Below are positions 12,506 to 25,479 of a DNA stretch of 64,000 nt, piece by piece. Under the pieces are notes generated by a model. It made no database searches and was not told where the DNA came from. It saw only the letters and a program-made list of their open reading frames with translations. Each line of letters starts with the position of its first letter. Position 1 is the stretch's first letter. The stretch covers positions 620,001-684,000 of the forward strand of contig LATX02000200.1 in NCBI GenBank assembly GCA_001466705.2, in the 5' to 3' direction. The DNA comes from Moniliophthora roreri. Taxonomy: Eukaryota > Basidiomycota > Agaricomycetes > Agaricales > Marasmiaceae. A program made the translations under genes and the position numbers.

Positions 12506-12515
12506 TATATATATA
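12506..12515 (+). promoter_or_regulatory. TATA-like box of the ABCG gene
   Basis: TATATATATA lies 47 bp before the chosen ATG at 12562. The position is close to the start codon but plausible for a fungal core promoter with a short leader. Confidence 0.4.
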
Positions 12516-12561
12516 CCGATATCCTTTGCTGAGTATTTTTCAACATCTTCCCTCCTTCGGA

Positions 12562-15500
12562 ATGTCCCCGCGCTTCAAACAGGAAAAGAACAACAGGACC
12601 TCGCCGCATGAATCTTACTCTGATAATGACATCCCGCTCAGTAATTCGATTAAGCCCTCGAGTCAACGAGAAGCATCAGTCGGCTCTCTTTTGTCCTTCG
12701 AGCGGCTCAGCTATACGGTCACGGATAAAAAGGGCGACAAGAGGGTTTTGGTAGATGATGTCTCTTTGCAGGTCAAGTCGGGAGAGCTTTTCGCTATCAT
12801 GGTGCGTGCGATCAAACTGCATTGAAGGATTTCGTCTGAATTTCTCACTTAAAGGGCCCTTCGGGCGCTGGTGCGTTATCGTCTCTGTTAGTCGAAAGTT
12901 AGGAGTAAAATTATTTTTTTCAGGGAAAAGCACTCTACTCGATTTGATGGCCTTCAGGAAACCTTTGATGACAGGATCCTCTGTGAGCGTCTTACTGTAC
13001 TTTATGCCAGCTGTCACCTTATCGGCTTTCAGGTACATCTCAATGGCAGACCCATGACTTCCCAGAGCATGTACAAAATCTCGGCTTTCGTCGAACAGGA
13101 AGATGTTTTACTCGGCGTGCTCACTGTCAGAGAGACTGTATCCTATACACTTCGCCTCCAGTAAGTCTAGATTTGGTACCATTCCAATGTCATTTTTAGT
13201 TTGTGTGGCAGCTCTCCTCTATTATCGCGGAAGCAAGTCAATGTTCGAGTCGATCAAGTCCTGACCGCTCTCGGCCTGCAATCGTGCATGGATCAGCGTA
13301 TTGGTACACCTATTTCGCGTGGGATCTCTGGCGGTGAGGTTCATTCCCGATTTCTATTGAATCTCTTGCTCAAATAGCCAAAAGGTCAGAAACGCAGAGT
13401 CACAGCTGCTTGTGCGATGGTTACATTTCCGTACGTCCTGAGTCCTGAGTCGTCATCGAAGATAGCCTGATAGGTTAATCTCCCCGCCACTTTAAAGCCG
13501 TATTCTCTATTTGGATGAAGTGACATCGGGGGTAATTCATTCTTCTGCTTCTCTAATTTAGTCCTCGCGTCTGATCCTTTGATGTAGCTGGATAGCACGT
13601 CGGCGCGGGAAGTCATGGCTGCCATTCGGAATCTGGCTGTTGCCGAAGGCATTATTGTCATTGCTACCATTCATCAACCCTCTGTAGAGACGCTAGGTCA
13701 GTTCGACAAATTGCTTCTACTTTCCAGAGGGAAGGTATGTTATTCTGGTAGTGTGGGAGGTTTGGAAAGCTTCTTTGAAGGCTGGGGGAGGCCGATCGGG
13801 CGATTCGTAAGTCGAGCTTCTTGAATTTATTTGTCTTCTTGGAAATTCATTATGAGCTCGCAGTCCACACCCGCGGAACACGCGATGAATTTTCTCAATG
13901 AAGACTTCTCCGGTGGGACGACATCGACCGCAGAAGAGTTCCGGCAGCATTATCTCTCTACTTTATCAACTTGGCAAGATTCCGGTCCATCCTCCCATTC
14001 TTACACTTCTACTTGGCTCGCACCGCAGGAGAATGGTAGAGAAGTGGACGAGGCAGGTCCAGCGGGAACACTGTTATGGAATACACTAACGCTATGCGAA
14101 CGGTCAACGATCAATTATGCAAGGAATTTGTTGGCATACGGAGTGAGAGCAGGAATGTATGCTGGTGAGTACCGTTGGTTTTCACATGCAACGAGGCTAA
14201 TGTAAAGGAAGGAATGGGTCTCATGCTGGCGTAAGTCATGGCCTTCTTAAAATTATTCTACAAGCTAAATGTTAAACCTTCGCTAGGACCATCTGGATCA
14301 ATCTTGGAGAGAACGACTCAACTATCAACGACCGACTTTCTGTCCACTTTTACAGCGCAGCATTTCTGTCATTCGTGAGTGTCTGACATTGCTATTCCGA
14401 GTTATTTCTCATTTATCAATTGCGACCTCTCATTGAACTGCCTGTCATTCTCAATATCGCGAACCGAATTGCTGTATCGATCTCGTTATCCGATACGTTA
14501 CTGCAGATGTCAGTGGCTGGTATCCCATCATGTGAGTGTCATCTTGTTGCTTGTCGTGTTCCATGTTCTCCACCAAACAACCGCTTCGAGTTTATGCGCG
14601 TACCGGTCATCTCGTCGTTTACTAACCACCGGATTTGTTCTGTAGTTCTTGAAGAGAGATCCGTGTTCTTCCGCGAAAAGAAGAATGGGCTCTATTCGAC
14701 GTTACCTTTTGTTTTGGCCAATACCCTCGTCAACATACCATTCTTGTTTCTGTGTACGTTGTTGTTCTGTGTGATCTGCTATTGGGCTATTGTATGTCGT
14801 CTTTCATTTCTCGCTCAACTGTCTACTGAAGCAATTGCAGGGCCTGCACCCGGGAGCAGCGGCGTTTTTCCGATACCTAGCATTTTTATACTTGACGATA
14901 TTCGCTGCTGAAACACAATGTCTGCTGATTGCAGCTTTAATCCCAATATTTGTTGCAGCATTGGCGATTAGTGCTTTGTAAGTCAATCCTATGTCGGCAG
15001 TCCTCGATCCTGACACAATCTACAGTATGAACGGTTTCTGGATGAGCGTCGGAGGCTATTTGTGAGTTTCTCAGTATGTTCCTCTATCAGAACCGCTGAC
15101 CTGACTACCGAATTAATTAGCATCAAAGCACGTTCCTTGCCCAAGTTCTGGTTCTACTCCTTTCATTACATGGATTACCAGCGATATGCGTTCGAGTTAC
15201 TTTCCAACGTGAGTCGAGTTTTTGTAATTGCTTTGCGTTTCGATTGATGCTACCATAACCTCAGTCTGATCTTCGCGGTCTAATCTTCCGTTGTACCGAC
15301 GCGTGTCAATGCGCATACCCATCTTCGCTTCCTGCTGACGCCTGCGCTGTTTCAGGCGATGACGTCTTGCATTACCTCGACATACGAAATGTTGGATACG
15401 GGAAATGGGTTGCAGTTGTTCTGGGTATCAATCTGATTTACAGGATTATGTACGTGTTCCGCCTCTTCTTTGCTTCAGGTCGAACTCGAACTTTGGACTG

Positions 15501-15601
15501 TCATCGGCTGTCGTTGACCTATTTGCTCATCCTTCCGCACCAAAGTTACTGACGGTTATGTATACAGGCTCTATGTCGCATTGAGACTCCGGACAGAGTG
15601 A
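12562..15601 (+). CDS. ABC transporter, ABCG (white/BCRP-like) half transporter
   Basis: Membrane exporter with the ATPase domain first and the membrane domain second, as in ABCG. The ATG at 12562 (MSPRFKQEKNN) was chosen because frames open upstream only from a non-ATG codon. The nucleotide-binding domain shows Walker A GPSGAGKST (joined across an intron at about 12801-12854), signature ISGGQKRR, Walker B ILYLDEVTSGLDS and an H-loop in ATIHQPS. The second half has six or so hydrophobic segments, including LANTLVNIPFLFLCTLLFCV and LIAALIPIFVAALAISA, with the FFREKKNGLY segment usual between helices. More than ten short introns are needed. The last exon gives LYVALRLRTE and TGA at 15599-15601. 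The substrate cannot be told from sequence. Confidence in the family is high; some small exons are approximate. Confidence 0.88.
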
Positions 15602-16825
15602 GTTGGCACACTGGATGTCCGCCGAGTTTGCTCCTGTGTGGCGAGCACGGCAACATGGAGGGCCTTATCTTCGATAATGCCAAAAAAAGCCATTTATCTT
15701 CACTTATGTATTTGGTAACTATGATAGTGCGCTCCTAATGACTGTCAGCTTTTCGTACCTGTGTCAGTGAGTTGAAGCGAGCGAACGCGCTGCCAAGTGT
15801 TGACGCACACTTGTGGTGCTGGTGCATTGTGCTCCATATACCTAAATAGTCGGTGAATCCCTTGCGGGTGAAGTTGAGGTCACGATAGTGCTTAGGAACC
15901 ATGACATTATCGGTGGGGTTTCCCGCCAAATTAGCGTTTGATCACTGTCCGGAGAGATGCTTAATCGAGCTGTAGGGCCGCGCGCGGGGGATTGAATGTA
16001 ACGCTACTAAACGGATTATGTGGCGTCATGTTGCTCAAGAGAGAAACTGGTCCAGGCGCTGGCTCCTTTGTCCTTTGTACATACATGTGCCAGTTGCATA
16101 GAGGCTTTTGGAAGCAACTCGGAAGATCCGCGTGCTCAATGAACGGTCACGGAAAAGTCTGGAGCCATTGCCCATGAAAGGAAGGATCGGACCACTCAAC
16201 AGATCCCGAACAAACCCACTTCCATCTGGCAGGGTCCAATTGTGGTGATGATGAAGCGTCCGAGAGAGACGCGGAAGTTTTGGGTACTGGCAATGGATGA
16301 CCAACGTTCCCAGAGAACCCAATTCGAGGTCCGTTCATGCCGGAGTAACTGTGAGGTACTTGGAATCATTGCGTCGGCAGAGGTTTGAGCCTTTAAGGCA
16401 GAGTATTGCGGTGAAATGAGCATTCGGTCGAGCAGGGTCGATCCTCCGGGTAATGCATATGCCCGGTTGTTGGCAATGGTACCACAGTATGTAGCCATGT
16501 GCTCGGCGTGAAATAGTAGCGCCCAAGCTACCGCTGGGATTCCAAGGGGCCGTTTCTTTGACCTGTGAGTATGTGGTTGGGAGTCAAGGGACAGCACAAA
16601 GCAGTAGCTGAACGCAATCAGTGCGAATTCTGGTCAGAGCCACGTCTGAGGTTGACCGGACTTTGAGGTTTGACGTGAGAGTCTCGCTCGCTCGGCTGCA
16701 CTGAACCGGTAAACAAGTGTCAACATCATAACTGGGTGGGAATTGAATTCCACCGGATTGCTCAGCGCCTGATATGTAAGTCCTCAACTGTACCACTACC
16801 ATCACTATACTTACACTCTCTAATA
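15602..16825. other. Intergenic region upstream of the SFP1-like gene
   Basis: About 1.2 kb without a supported gene. Minus-strand frames at 16035-16597 are open but show no family likeness and no splice logic. The region likely holds the SFP1 promoter and leader; no clear TATA box was found. Confidence 0.5.
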
Positions 16826-19360
16826 ATGTCTACTCAGCCGATATCCCTTCCGCAAAATGACTATCCCATGGCAATGGGTTCTTACACCGGCTCAAATAAC
16901 GGCTCTTTCAATCCTGCATCCTATACTCGCAGGTTCCTCGGTTCTCCCATATCTTGGCGAAGTGGTTCCTATAGTTTCGGCGGCAGACACTATGCAGGCA
17001 GTCCCATGAAGGATCAGATCAGAGGCTCGTTAGAGTGAGTATTCGCCTCATTTCATTCATAATCGGCTCACAGCTCGTTCTCGCAGGCAGACAGTCGGAA
17101 CGCTCGAGCCCCAAGTACAGGACGCGTTGAAAGTCTTTGACTTGCAGGATGAAATGGTGAGCATTCATTGGCATCTACATAGACGTATCTGACGCCTATA
17201 CAAGTGTCGAAACTTCACGTGTTGTGGTGTACACCTTACGGACCTTCACGCCTTGCTAGAGCACTTTGAACAGGTTCACATAGTGGTCGTCGATCCCCCG
17301 AATCCCAATGGTCTACCTCATACCCGACTTCAGGTTCCATTCGAACCAGTAGTACACCCAGCACCTCCTCAGGAACAACCGCAAACATTCAATCTGCCAC
17401 CACCACAGCAACAGCAACCAACTCACTACCCAACTCCCGTCGACCCTGATGATATGGAGCTTGAAGTCCCAGCGGGCTCTACGTCTCCTGCTTCATCTCA
17501 ATCTTCCGGTGCCCCATCACCTCCAGAAACACTCATATCTACACCACTCTCTGCGTATGCTACGGTGCCCTCAGCTACTTCATCGCTAGCGGATGCCTAT
17601 CCTGGTGGTTTCCCATATGCCGACAAACCGCAAAACTATCCGATGTCCCCATATAGCACCAATCCAAACTCGCCATACACCTCCCAGCCACCTTCTCCGC
17701 ATGCTGCTTCGAAGCAGCCTGTTTCCGCTTTCGATACAACAACCGTTATCCGCCGATCAAACAACGCCAATCCATATCCTTCTGCCAATGCCAACAACCA
17801 AGGGACCCAGCAACATCGACCCAATCTAAATTTGAATTTAACTCAATTCCCAGTCTCTAGACAGACCAATCCAGGTACGCCGCAAAGTGCTGGTGAACCT
17901 TTCAATGCGTACGGACGTTATGTCTCTGATTACTCTGTCGACATGCCTGGTGCTGGAGTCGTTGGCCTTGAAGGAGCATTCGATAACATGGGCATGGGGC
18001 AGAACAATAACGGTACCATCAACATGGGAATGATGCACATGAATATGGGAATGGCTGGTATGGAGCTTGAAATGGATGGCGTGAATGGACCTGGTTCACC
18101 GGCCACACCCAAAGAGAAATGCGTAACACCTGCATTGTTGTTTAGCAACGCAGGGACACCCGAGAGCACACCCGGGCACAGTCGTGTCGGCTCGCCCGTA
18201 CCTTCGGCGGCCACGAGCACCACTTCGCCTCCGCGGTCCGGAAAGAACCAAGAAGCTTCCTCAAGTACCGCGGGATCTTCGGTAGCTGGCTCAACTTCGA
18301 AATCTGGCAAGAATCGGGGAACGGGTAATGTGGGCCGACCGTCAACGACTTCGAGCTTGTTGATGTCGAAGCCCTTCAAATGTCCTAAACCGAATTGTAA
18401 TAAGAGCTACAAGCAGGCCAATGGTGAGTTATTCACGGTCAGGATTCTATCCTTGTTTGGCATGTTCACGTTCTAAATTCAGGGCTGAAATACCACATCA
18501 CGCATGGATCATGCAACTTTGCCCCACCAAAAGACCTAGAGCATGTACAGGCCCTTCTTGAACGTAAGCGCAAAGAGAAGGAGAAAGCTGCCGCTGCTGC
18601 TGCTGGTGACGAGTCAGAGCCTGGAACTCCGTTGAGGCTTTCGCCCACATCCACCTCACATCCCGCCACGGCGCCCGGTTCGGCGGCCAGTTCGGCTCCC
18701 CCGTCGGCGTTGCACTCACCGTCACTGGATGGTAACATATCCTTACCTTCGCCATCGCATGCGACATTTCCTTATTCTTCTCAACCCAACTCACCTCATC
18801 CTTTGTCGCAATCTGTTAGTGGTCAGTCAACGCCGGGCGGTTCGCTTCTCCTCCCTGATCTCTCGCTTCTGGGCGAGTCCGATCTGCGAGAAATCGAACG
18901 CGAGACCGAGAAACGGATACGACCTTTTGCGTGTACGGTCGGTGACTGTCCGAGGAGGTACAAGAATATGAATGGGCTTCGATACCATTATCAACATAGT
19001 GGTGAGCACGGTGCTGTCGGACTTGCTATGCTAGCTAGCGGCGTACACGAATGTCTGCAGCAGAATGGCGGCAATAGTATGCATCACCACGGGCCTGGTC
19101 ATCACAGAGAGAGGAGAAGAGCCAAGGCTGAGTCGAGAGGCGGAAGCAGAGCAGGTACTCCTCCAGTACCGCAGGTGCCGACATCGACTGCGATATTGCA
19201 ACAGGGACAGGCACAGCAGCAGCAACAGGCCCAAGCACAAACTCAACAGAACATGCTATCACAAGCGCAACATGTTCATTTAGCATACCAACAACAGTAT
19301 GCAGAGCACCAAAGAGCTCAGTATGCAGCTCAGCAGGCTGCTGCCCACTTAACATCATGA
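16826..19360 (+). CDS. SFP1-like C2H2 zinc-finger transcription factor
   Basis: Probable homologue of Sfp1, a TOR-linked activator of ribosomal protein and ribosome-biogenesis genes in yeast. The start is ATG 16826 (MSTQPISLPQNDYPMAMG). The protein has a short N-terminal exon set, then a first zinc finger CCGVHLTDLHALLEHFEQVH, a long Ser/Pro/Asn-rich stretch of about 350 residues, and then paired fingers FKCPKPNCNKSYKQANGLKY (split by an intron near 18424-18482) and FACTVGDCPRRYKNMNGLRY with HYQHSGEH. This spacing of one early and two late fingers is the Sfp1 pattern. The C-terminus is Gln/Ala-rich and ends with TGA at 19358-19360. Two ribosomal protein genes lie 14 kb away, which is only suggestive. 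Confidence 0.85.
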
Positions 19361-20519
19361 TCTCCCTCCTGACCACGATCCTCCCCTACATCGATACCAT
19401 TCTTTGTTCTTGTACTATGACTTCACACATCTTGCAGTCCGTTATCACTCGCCCGTTGTTTATTGTGTTTTTTTCGACATTTGCCGGAGGACGAATGTTA
19501 TGTGAAAAGTATTATTAGTTATATACATATCATATATCGGTATATATAGGCCAGGTCTCTTACTGTTGTTCTTTTATAATCATGCTTCTTGGTACGCCCG
19601 CTCCTCTCCTGTTCATTTCTTCTGTCTTCCACCATTATTTCTGTACTTAGACACGAACCAGGATGTGTTCGTCTATAATGTCTTGCTCCATAACCTGTCC
19701 TAGTTTATGTGTCCACATTGACTGATCTTGTTACGCCCATCATACGTGGTTGCAGTAGTACTTCTGTTACTTGCCATACGACGAATAATACTACTTGTAA
19801 CGTACGATTCAAGTTTCATGTATCTGCGACTTTCTCTTCTAGCGGGCCAGACCCCACGGACCAGATATTGGGCATCCCTGAAGGTAAAAGGTCAAGGAGG
19901 ATAATCAGTAGAAGTTAGGTCCCATCTCGCCTGAATGGCAGCGGCCTCCCTCATGCCCTTCTGTGCAAAATTAGCATGATTGCAGCTCATGGAACATCTT
20001 CACATTGAGAATATGTCTGGCAGAATCTTCACCTTGTTCATTGTCAATGCTGTTTTGTTTAGCAATCCGGATGTAAGTGAGTTTCTGGTTATCGCCTCGT
20101 TAGCAGTAGTCTCCTGTAAGCCGACTCAATCGCTCGTACCTCGCTTGATTAGACATTAGCAGGCCTTGTCTTTCCATCTTGAGGAATCGAATGCTTCTTA
20201 ATCTACGGGACGAGCATGTTTCTAGAAACGTTACGGTTCGCTCATATTCAGGGCGAAAATACCATAATAAAGAGTGGAGGCTCGATGAGTACTGTCGTGA
20301 GCTCGGCCGACGACGTGTCATCGCCCTTCCACAAACCGCCAGTTACCGCGCAGCGGTCTTCAGCGCAAAGTGCTGCCCCCGCTGAGGGTAAGAAGTCAGC
20401 GTACCCGGACATTATAGATTTATACTCTACATATTATACAGTATAGGTCAGTTGTGCTATATTCATGGAGATTCATGGAGAGGTATCGCGTGTAATAGGT
20501 ATCTGCATCATGACAATGA
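19361..20519. other. Intergenic region with unresolved short frames
   Basis: Follows the 3' end of the SFP1-like gene. A plus-strand frame at 20216-20446 containing MSTVVSSADDVSSPFHKPP is open and Ser/Pro-rich, but it has no family likeness and no clear splice partners, so it is not called. A TATATCGGTATATATAGG stretch near 19530 is probably 3' AT-rich sequence. No repeat or RNA gene was seen. Confidence 0.45.
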
Positions 20520-21447
20520 CTACGAGGATGAACATAACGTGAAGTAACTCGTGTCCTTTCTAAGCTTTGATTCATCCTTGCTCCTGATCAAGAAAGGCGA
20601 CCTGAGGGGAGTGAGGAGGCAGGCGGGAGAAGATGGTACAACAGGCGACGAGGAGAACGGCGGTGACATTGGGACCGTAAAATGCGGCAGGTTTCGCAGT
20701 AGGCCAGGCCTATCTCGAAGTTTCGGTTTCGACATATGGTCATCGTGTCCATGTAGCTGATCCTGAGCAGTGTATGTTTGTGAGGACAGGGGAGTTATTT
20801 TGGGGACGTTGTGGCCAGGAGATGAAAGTGGCAGCTCTGCAAATGGTGACCTATGGGGGTCATGAACCAAAGGATTGGTCGACGGAGAGAATTCCGGGAT
20901 CCTGAGCAATTGCAGTTGGCGATGACCAGGATTCAAAGAGCCGCGTATAATGATGGGAGAGGTAGAAACTTGGGAACCTCTTTCATCCCATTTCCGTGAC
21001 CATTTTGGACTGAACGAAGATCCGCAGTCAAACGGTGAAAGAAACGATGAATGCATTGAGATAACGCTCTTCTCAGAGGATAGAGGTGAATGTGCGTGGG
21101 CAAGAAAGGGTGTTCGGAGAGGTGATGATAGCAGCTCGAGGGATACAGATAGCGCTTCGACGCGAGAATGTGTTGCAAAACTGTCTCCATTCGCAGTCGC
21201 AACGAATTCAAGTAGACATGGTTCATCTGTGTCGTTAGTCGAATAATTCATAGCAGCTGGGAACAGAGTCGTCTGAAACTATGCATACGTAGAGTCCTTT
21301 CAACACTTGAAACCAACGCCATACCAGTTCTGAGGCTCCACTGACTACATCTTCAGGGTTCCCAACCGCCATGACACCAAGTTTGTCGCGTATCGTGGAG
21401 TGAAAATCGCCATATGAAGATTCAGGGGGTGACCAATGGTCCTGCAT
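20520..21447 (-). CDS. Unknown serine/proline-rich protein
   Basis: Two exons read in one frame. The start at 21447 (MQDHWSPPESSYGDFHS) runs to SGASEL, then a 46-base intron (21279-21324, GTATGG to TAG) joins to FQTTLFPAAMNYSTND and a 243-residue open exon ending at 20520. The join in phase of two independently open frames across good splice signals is the main support. The product, about 290 residues, is rich in Ser, Pro and Leu with many SSP-like repeats and shows no domain, signal peptide or membrane segment that I recognise. It could be a disordered regulatory protein. It shares a divergent gap of about 190 bp with the RecQ gene. Confidence 0.5.
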
Positions 21448-21639
21448 AGTGAAGGTGAAGATGAAAATTTAAGTTTGTATGCGGCACAGTTGTGACTCGC
21501 GTCTCCTTTCACGCGTACCATTTAGGACGCGTTGGATGTGACTTTTTTCTCTGAATCTCTCTCACCACCTCCCATTACCAGTTTAAAAGAGCAACAGGAA
21601 GCCCGAAACCTTAGGAGAAAATAGACGAAATTATTCTAC

Positions 21640-24600
21640 ATGTCATTTCATTCGATACCGACCTCGGACGACTCGCAGTTTGCAGCCCCGACTCCGGAAT
21701 CGGGGTATACAGATCCACGTATAGAGGCATGTCATCGGTACGCAACCCGCACTTCCAATATCTCTCTCCTAACTCATTTGGTCTACAAGGACTCTACGTG
21801 AAAGTATGTGAGGCTCTTGAAACCGTATCGAGGAGCTCAATAACCGACTAGCGTTTGGACACTCGAGCTACAAAGGAAAACAAAGGGACATTGTTGAAGC
21901 TGCGGTTCTGGGCGAGTTATGGGTTGGAAGATGGCGAAGCTGAAAGCTGACATGGTATATCACACAACCAGGACAAGACGTCTTTGTACTTGCACCAACT
22001 GGGATGGGAAAGGTGGGCAAGGCGTTTCTTGGATTCAGTTGGAGATTGTACCAACATGCCTTCAGAGTCTGTGCTTCCAGGTCCCGGCAGCTTCAGCGGA
22101 AGTACGTTGGTCCATACGAATGCACGTTCAAGATTTGAAGTAACTTTTCCAGGCTGGAATTACGATCGTAGTGTCACCGCTTCTAGGTAAGTGCCATTAA
22201 ACCCAGTCACACTTTACACCTAATTCCATGTTTCTAGCATTAATGAAGAATCGTGAATATCAGCTTGGCGAACCATTCCGAAGTCTCACTGACACGTTTC
22301 ACATTTGTAGAACTGCAAGCTCTTCGACAGAAAGGGATACCTGTTGTCTCACTAACTTCAGAAACCCTGCAGTATGAGCGTGAAGAGGTTTTGTGTTGCA
22401 GCTCTGCCCGATGCACATATTTGTTGACATTTTTAAAGATATTTCGGGATTTGTCGTCTGGGAACCCAGAGTATCGTCTGCTTTATGGTAAGCGCCTCCT
22501 GGTGATCTCAAATGTTGTCTGATTGTCTACTACATGACAGTTACACCCGAGAGAATGAATGCCGGGGACTTCAAAAGGTTTCTTCGCAAAGTCTATGATA
22601 GCGGTAACTTGAACAGGCTGGTTGTGGATGAAGTATGTGTATTCTTGTCTTTTAGGTCGAAAATCTCACTAACCTCGTAGGCCCACTGTATCTCGGTATG
22701 TCAATGTTATCAAGACATTGCTTTGTGCTGAACCGCCCTACTTCCAGGAATGGGGTCACGACTTCCGTGCTGAATATCGTAAACTTGGAGCATTTCGCGA
22801 CAGTTTTCCTGGAGTGCCGATCATGGCTCTTACAGCAACTGCTACGCCCTCGTAAGTAGAAGCCTTACAAGCACAGCATCCCTGATTTAACATCAAGTAG
22901 TGTCCGGGAAGACATAGTAAGATCCTTACGCATGGACGAGCATAACTTGTTCCGGGCCATTCACCGATTCAACCGTGCCAATCTATTCTACGAGGTCAGG
23001 GTTATCATACCTCCAAAGTCTATCAACCTAAATAACTGTCCGTAGGTGAGATACGCATCAAACCCCGATCCGAATCATACCATGGCCGAAATTTGCGATT
23101 ACATATGTACATTGCATCGACGTCGAGGAAAGCCTTCTTCGGGTATCATATACTGCAGAACACGTAACATGTGCACCGATTTGGCCTCGTATCTCAGAGG
23201 GAAAGGTCTCAGTGTGAGGCCCTACCACAAGGGACTCCCGTGTGTACTTTGACCGGTTACCTTTGTCGGATCTAAAAGTCAATCCCAGGCCTGCCACACT
23301 GGACAAAACTCTGGCTCAGTGGACTTTACCTGGGGGCTCCGCAGAAGGAGGCATTGACACAGTAAGCTTGTTTGCTTTGTTGGAATACATATATATAGAT
23401 TAATCTCATCAGGTAGTTGCGACCATTGCCTTTGGACTGGGAATTGACAAGGGGGATGTCAGGTTAGTTCATTAAAGCTGTAATCCTGATATGACTGAAT
23501 TGCTGCGTTCTGCTGCAGGTACATCATACACTATGACCTTCCAAAGAGTTTTGAAGGTGAGGACTAGGTTTATTTGTCACATTGACACAAGCCCATTGAA
23601 TCAATCTATAGGTTATTACCAAGAAACAGGTAGAATTCACCTCCCTTCAGTTTCTTCGTACTTACTCACTTGGTTCAGGGAGAGCTGGACGTAATGGCTC
23701 GGTTAGTACATCCTCCCTTCACTAATCTCCGAGTTAATTGGACTGGACGTAGCATGCGAAGTGTGTGTTGTATTACTGTGAGTCTTGTACATTTGCTCAT
23801 TTGGCAATTCATCTCATTTCATGAGTATCAGCTCGAGAAGATGCCGTCCGTGTACGCCGTTGGGTATCAGATAGCCACAGTAAAAGAGTGGAACATACAG
23901 ATCCGGACGGACCGCCGCCTAGCCAACGTTCAATATCAAGTCTTTCGGAGGTGATTTCAGAAGCTCATCAAACCTTTTTCCAAGTACTCAATACCATTCT
24001 GATAGCTTGTGAACTATGCTGAGAACACAGACGTATGCCGGCACGTCGTACGTTGCGAACATTCCATGACTTCATTCGTCTAACCCTTGGTATATACAGA
24101 GCATTTGCCGATACTTTGGAGAGACCATTGACGCTGATGATCCTGAAGTGGTGAAGAGTTATTGCGATATGATGTGTGATGTAAGGGGTCCATTCCAAAT
24201 GTGGTCACTCATCGCCGACTGTTGCAAAAGGTCTGCAAGTATCCAGACAAAACTCGAAGACGGAAGCAAGTCTTATCAGACGAAGGTTATGCTAACAGTC
24301 AGGCTTCCTCGAGCTATTCGAGTCACCGTAATGAAGATGAGGATGGTGGTAGTGACTCGCGTCGTGCAGATGGCAAGACTGGTTGGGGAAGTGGTTCTGT
24401 TCTGGGAGAGAATGGTAGCTGGGTGTCGCGGAACACTCTCACAAATAACCCGCAGAGCGCCAGATCGTCGCCTATGAAGAGGCCTGGCAATGACGCATCT
24501 CGAACTGGTGTTGACGCAAAAAAGGTTAAGATCGGTTACGCTCCCGCATTGGGTTCGTTTTTCGCCAAGATTCCAATCACGTACTCATGTAATGTCCTTT

Positions 24601-25274
24601 AGTCACAAAACCTTTCAGCTCTGCTTCTAGCCTCAAGAAGCCTTTCAGGACCCCGTTCAAAGTACCTTCTACCATCAGAGAACCCTCGCCTCTACTTGCT
24701 TCATCGGAGACGACAGAACCCGATCTTCCACCTCTGAATGTTCCCAGCCAGGAAGAAGGTGAAGACGAAGTGACCATGCATCCGAGGGCGCCTCCGCCTG
24801 CAGGACCGCTACAAGATGTGAGCATTACCCTTGAAGAATCCAGTTCAACGAAAGTCGATGTAAGTCATGATTCTGACGCTGAGCAGGAAGTTATTCATTC
24901 GTTCTCGAAACAAGGAGATATCACGACGCAAAGGTGTTGATAACATAAGGCAGGCACTATATGAAACATTTTCTAACCATTCCTGGAGGGACATTCGTTT
25001 ACCAAATGATACGAGGAAACAGTAAATATGAGGCCCTTGGACGTGACACTTGCGAGTCTGACCTTCATAAACTTGCAGGGCCGAATTCTTCACTAAAGTG
25101 GCGCAGGAGCTAGAATATCTCGTTCTTGGGTTCAGCAGTACACTTGATGGGTACGAGGAGCGCATCAGAGTCAAAGTGCGGGCCGCGAGACAGCTACAGA
25201 GCAAGCAGACCTCAAAGGAAGACGAGGATGTTCAGGAGGTCCTGCAGGTTATCCAATCCGCTATCAGGGCTTAA
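21640..25274 (+). CDS. RecQ-family ATP-dependent DNA helicase
   Basis: 3'-5' DNA helicase acting in genome maintenance. The start is ATG 21640 ([17 protein letters not shown]). Spliced motifs in order: motif 0 region [14 protein letters not shown], Walker [16 protein letters not shown], motif Ia [18 protein letters not shown] box VVDEAHCISEWGHDFR, motif [11 protein letters not shown], then [29 protein letters not shown] and QETGRAGRNG. A zinc-binding segment follows, with [13 protein letters not shown] and CDMMCDV. Beyond it is a long low-complexity tail of about 300 residues and a short helical end; I could not see a clear winged-helix or HRDC domain. More than 15 short introns are needed. 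The stop is TAA 25272-25274. It belongs to the RecQ/Sgs1 group, but which paralogue is not settled. Confidence 0.88.
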
Positions 25275-25479
25275 ACTTGGCTTTCGTATTCGCAGCGCGA
25301 GACGTTTCAAGGTTCTGTACGATTCGGACCACTTGATTCGCTTTACGGATATGGAGTGGTAACACATTGTAATAATACGGTCTATGGTATGGGTACAGTG
25401 GTAGTAATACATGCGGCAGCAATTTCATAAAGCGAATTACAAAGCAGAAGCGGTCACAGTCCCGGGGATAACCAATTTG

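Noticed and set aside
16035..16597. Minus-strand frames of 95 and 133 codons upstream of the SFP1-like gene
   Set aside because: They overlap each other, show no domain, and have no splice partners; the region is more likely promoter.
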